Shown here: positions 6,611 to 7,281 of the stretch, one piece after another
How positions within the stretch are numbered: the stretch's first letter is position 1
Layout: the number at the start of each line of letters is the position of its first letter
Assembly (NCBI GenBank): GCA_025350385.1
Contig: JANXXZ010000071.1
Location: 1 to 7,281, forward strand
Source of the DNA: Bacteroidales bacterium
GTDB taxonomy: Bacteria > Bacteroidota > Bacteroidia > Bacteroidales > UBA4417
Reading direction: 5' to 3'
Length of the DNA: 7,281 bases
Translations under genes and position numbers: made by a program
Notes under the pieces: generated by a model
What the model saw: the letters and a program-made list of their open reading frames with translations, nothing else
Database searches by the model: none
What the model was told of the DNA's origin: nothing

Positions 6611-7087
6611 TGCCTCGTTTATTTTTTTTGTTATTATTTTCAAGTGACTCAATTTTAGTTTATTACTCAATATTAACTTTTTTAGCTTTGACTCTTCCAC
6701 GTCTTTTATCTTGAATATTTGTTCACTAATTATAGTTTCAATAGAATTTTCAACCTCGAAATTCCCATCAATATAGAGTGATAGCAATTCTAAAAGATGA
6801 CAAGAACAATCTGACATTTCTAAAGCATAAACCAGAGTTCCAATTTCTTCATACGGGCCTAATTTCATAATACAATTCCATAACTCTTTGAAAGCATATT
6901 CATTCTTCATTCCTCTTATGCCTAGAGCACAAGCATTTCTTGTAAAATTGTTATTGGAATTGAGACCTTCAATCAGAATTGAAACTGATTTATTACTATT
7001 AAGTTTGGCTAATCTTTCGGCCGAATTAAGAGAAATATTCCAATCAGAGGAATAAAGCTGGTTTTTCAGTTCATTCAAGCTTTTCAT
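6608..7087 (-). CDS. Small HEAT-repeat-like protein of unknown function
   Basis: A 159-residue all-helical protein. Residues about 13-62 look like HEAT units (DWNISLNSAERLAKLN, then SVSILIEGLNSNNNFTRNAC, where an Asn/Arg turn precedes the next helix), followed by helices to about 105 and a Lys-rich, Ile/Leu-rich C-terminal helical tail. HEAT repeats form protein-binding solenoids; I see no catalytic motif, signal peptide or membrane segment, so it is probably cytoplasmic. The start is set at ATG 7087 (MKSLNELKNQL); ATG 7111 adds eight residues (MPHYNIWI) that look untypical. The gene is strongly AT-rich (15 G+C of 60 in 6661-6720), unlike the tryptophanase. Its stop codon lies within the 25-bp repeat. 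Small HEAT proteins occur as orphan cassette genes and as immunity-like proteins, but no such role can be shown here. A weak -7-like box (TAATTTAG, 7164-7157) lies upstream. Confidence 0.75.
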   Translation of the reverse strand: MKSLNELKNQLYSSDWNISLNSAERLAKLNSNKSVSILIEGLNSNNNFTRNACALGIRGMKNEYAFKELWNCIMKLGPYEEIGTLVYALEMSDCSCHLLELLSLYIDGNFEVENSIETIISEQIFKIKDVEESKLKKLILSNKLKLSHLKIITKKINEA

Positions 7088-7118
7088 TATCCAGATATTG
7101 TAATGAGGCATAACTGTA

Positions 7119-7208
7119 GGCTAACCGCTACTCCGGTTTTAATTTCTTCGTTATCTCTAAATTAAATACATAAGCAATCAATACAGGGTTCATGCTGTAT
7201 AAGTTAGC
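7119..7208. repeat. Inverted GCTAAC/GTTAGC pair enclosing two hairpins, attC-like
   Basis: GCTAAC (7120-7125) and GTTAGC (7203-7208) are inverted copies about 80 bp apart. Inside are AACCG/CGGTT (7123-7127, 7134-7138) and ATACAG/CTGTAT (7181-7186, 7195-7200). The span, the AAC...GTT ends, and the position just upstream of the HEAT gene start resemble an integron attC site. The core bases fit RYYYAAC/GTTRRRY only partly, and the middle is not a continuous stem. Confidence 0.3.
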
Positions 7209-7281
7209 ACGGCGCTCGGCTTGTTTTACTGTTAACTATAGATTCAACAACCTGCCCGGTAAAGAACTTAAAGTCCAAGGA
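7209..7281. other. Unassigned sequence at the right edge
   Basis: No gene can be supported. On the - strand a frame is open from the window edge for 25 codons to a TAA at 7204-7206, which could be the end of another gene but has no recognisable content. Confidence 0.3.

Noticed and set aside
6439..6714. Open frame of 91 codons on the + strand across the hairpin block.
   Set aside because: It covers the higBA promoter, the stem-loop block and the end of the HEAT gene antisense; its start is not ATG (TTG at 6439) and its product looks random.
7128..7193. A 21-codon - strand frame (MNPVLIAYVF start) upstream of the HEAT gene.
   Set aside because: Too short, with no ribosome site, and it lies within the inverted-repeat region.
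7204..7281. Open - strand frame of 25 codons running in from the right edge.
   Set aside because: Too short to judge; content is not recognisable, and other frames there are equally plausible or implausible.

Overview
The window looks like a chromosomal segment of a Bacteroidota (Bacteroidetes) bacterium. The evidence is a GLPGLI-family protein next to a carboxypeptidase-regulatory-like/plug/beta-barrel outer-membrane protein, A-rich rather than GGAGG-type ribosome sites, and promoter candidates that fit the Bacteroidota pattern (TTG, about 19-20 bases, TAnnTTTG). I cannot name a genus from the sequence.

Left part, + strand: the 3' end of a PLP-dependent tryptophanase (1-801) closed by a strong terminator (819-860). 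A 381-bp gap follows, holding a short perfect inverted repeat and a promoter candidate. Next is an apparent two-gene unit: a 945-residue outer-membrane beta-barrel protein (1183-4020) and, 64 bp later, a secreted GLPGLI protein (4085-4894). Both carry export signals, so they probably act together at the envelope; their substrate is unknown.

Middle: a CvpA-family inner-membrane protein is on the - strand (4942-5472), convergent with the GLPGLI gene and separated from it by a 47-bp gap filled by a hairpin. Just upstream of cvpA, on the same strand, are two short overlapping open frames (5469-5628) that may be the remains of a small gene once coupled to cvpA.

Right part, - strand: an accessory-looking block. 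It contains a HEAT-repeat-like protein (6608-7087), a very stem-loop-rich intergenic block (6472-6610), and a HigB/HigA toxin-antitoxin pair (6101-6397, 5720-6088) with its own promoter and possible operator. A 25-bp repeat (23/25 identical) ends both the HEAT unit and the higBA unit. The sequence just upstream of the HEAT gene holds an inverted GCTAAC/GTTAGC pair enclosing two smaller hairpins. Together with sharply AT-rich gene bodies (15 G+C of 60 in 6661-6720, against 36 of 60 in 541-600, hand counted), this suggests acquired gene cassettes, possibly integron-like. That last step is inference. No integrase, transposase, tRNA, rRNA or CRISPR array is visible.
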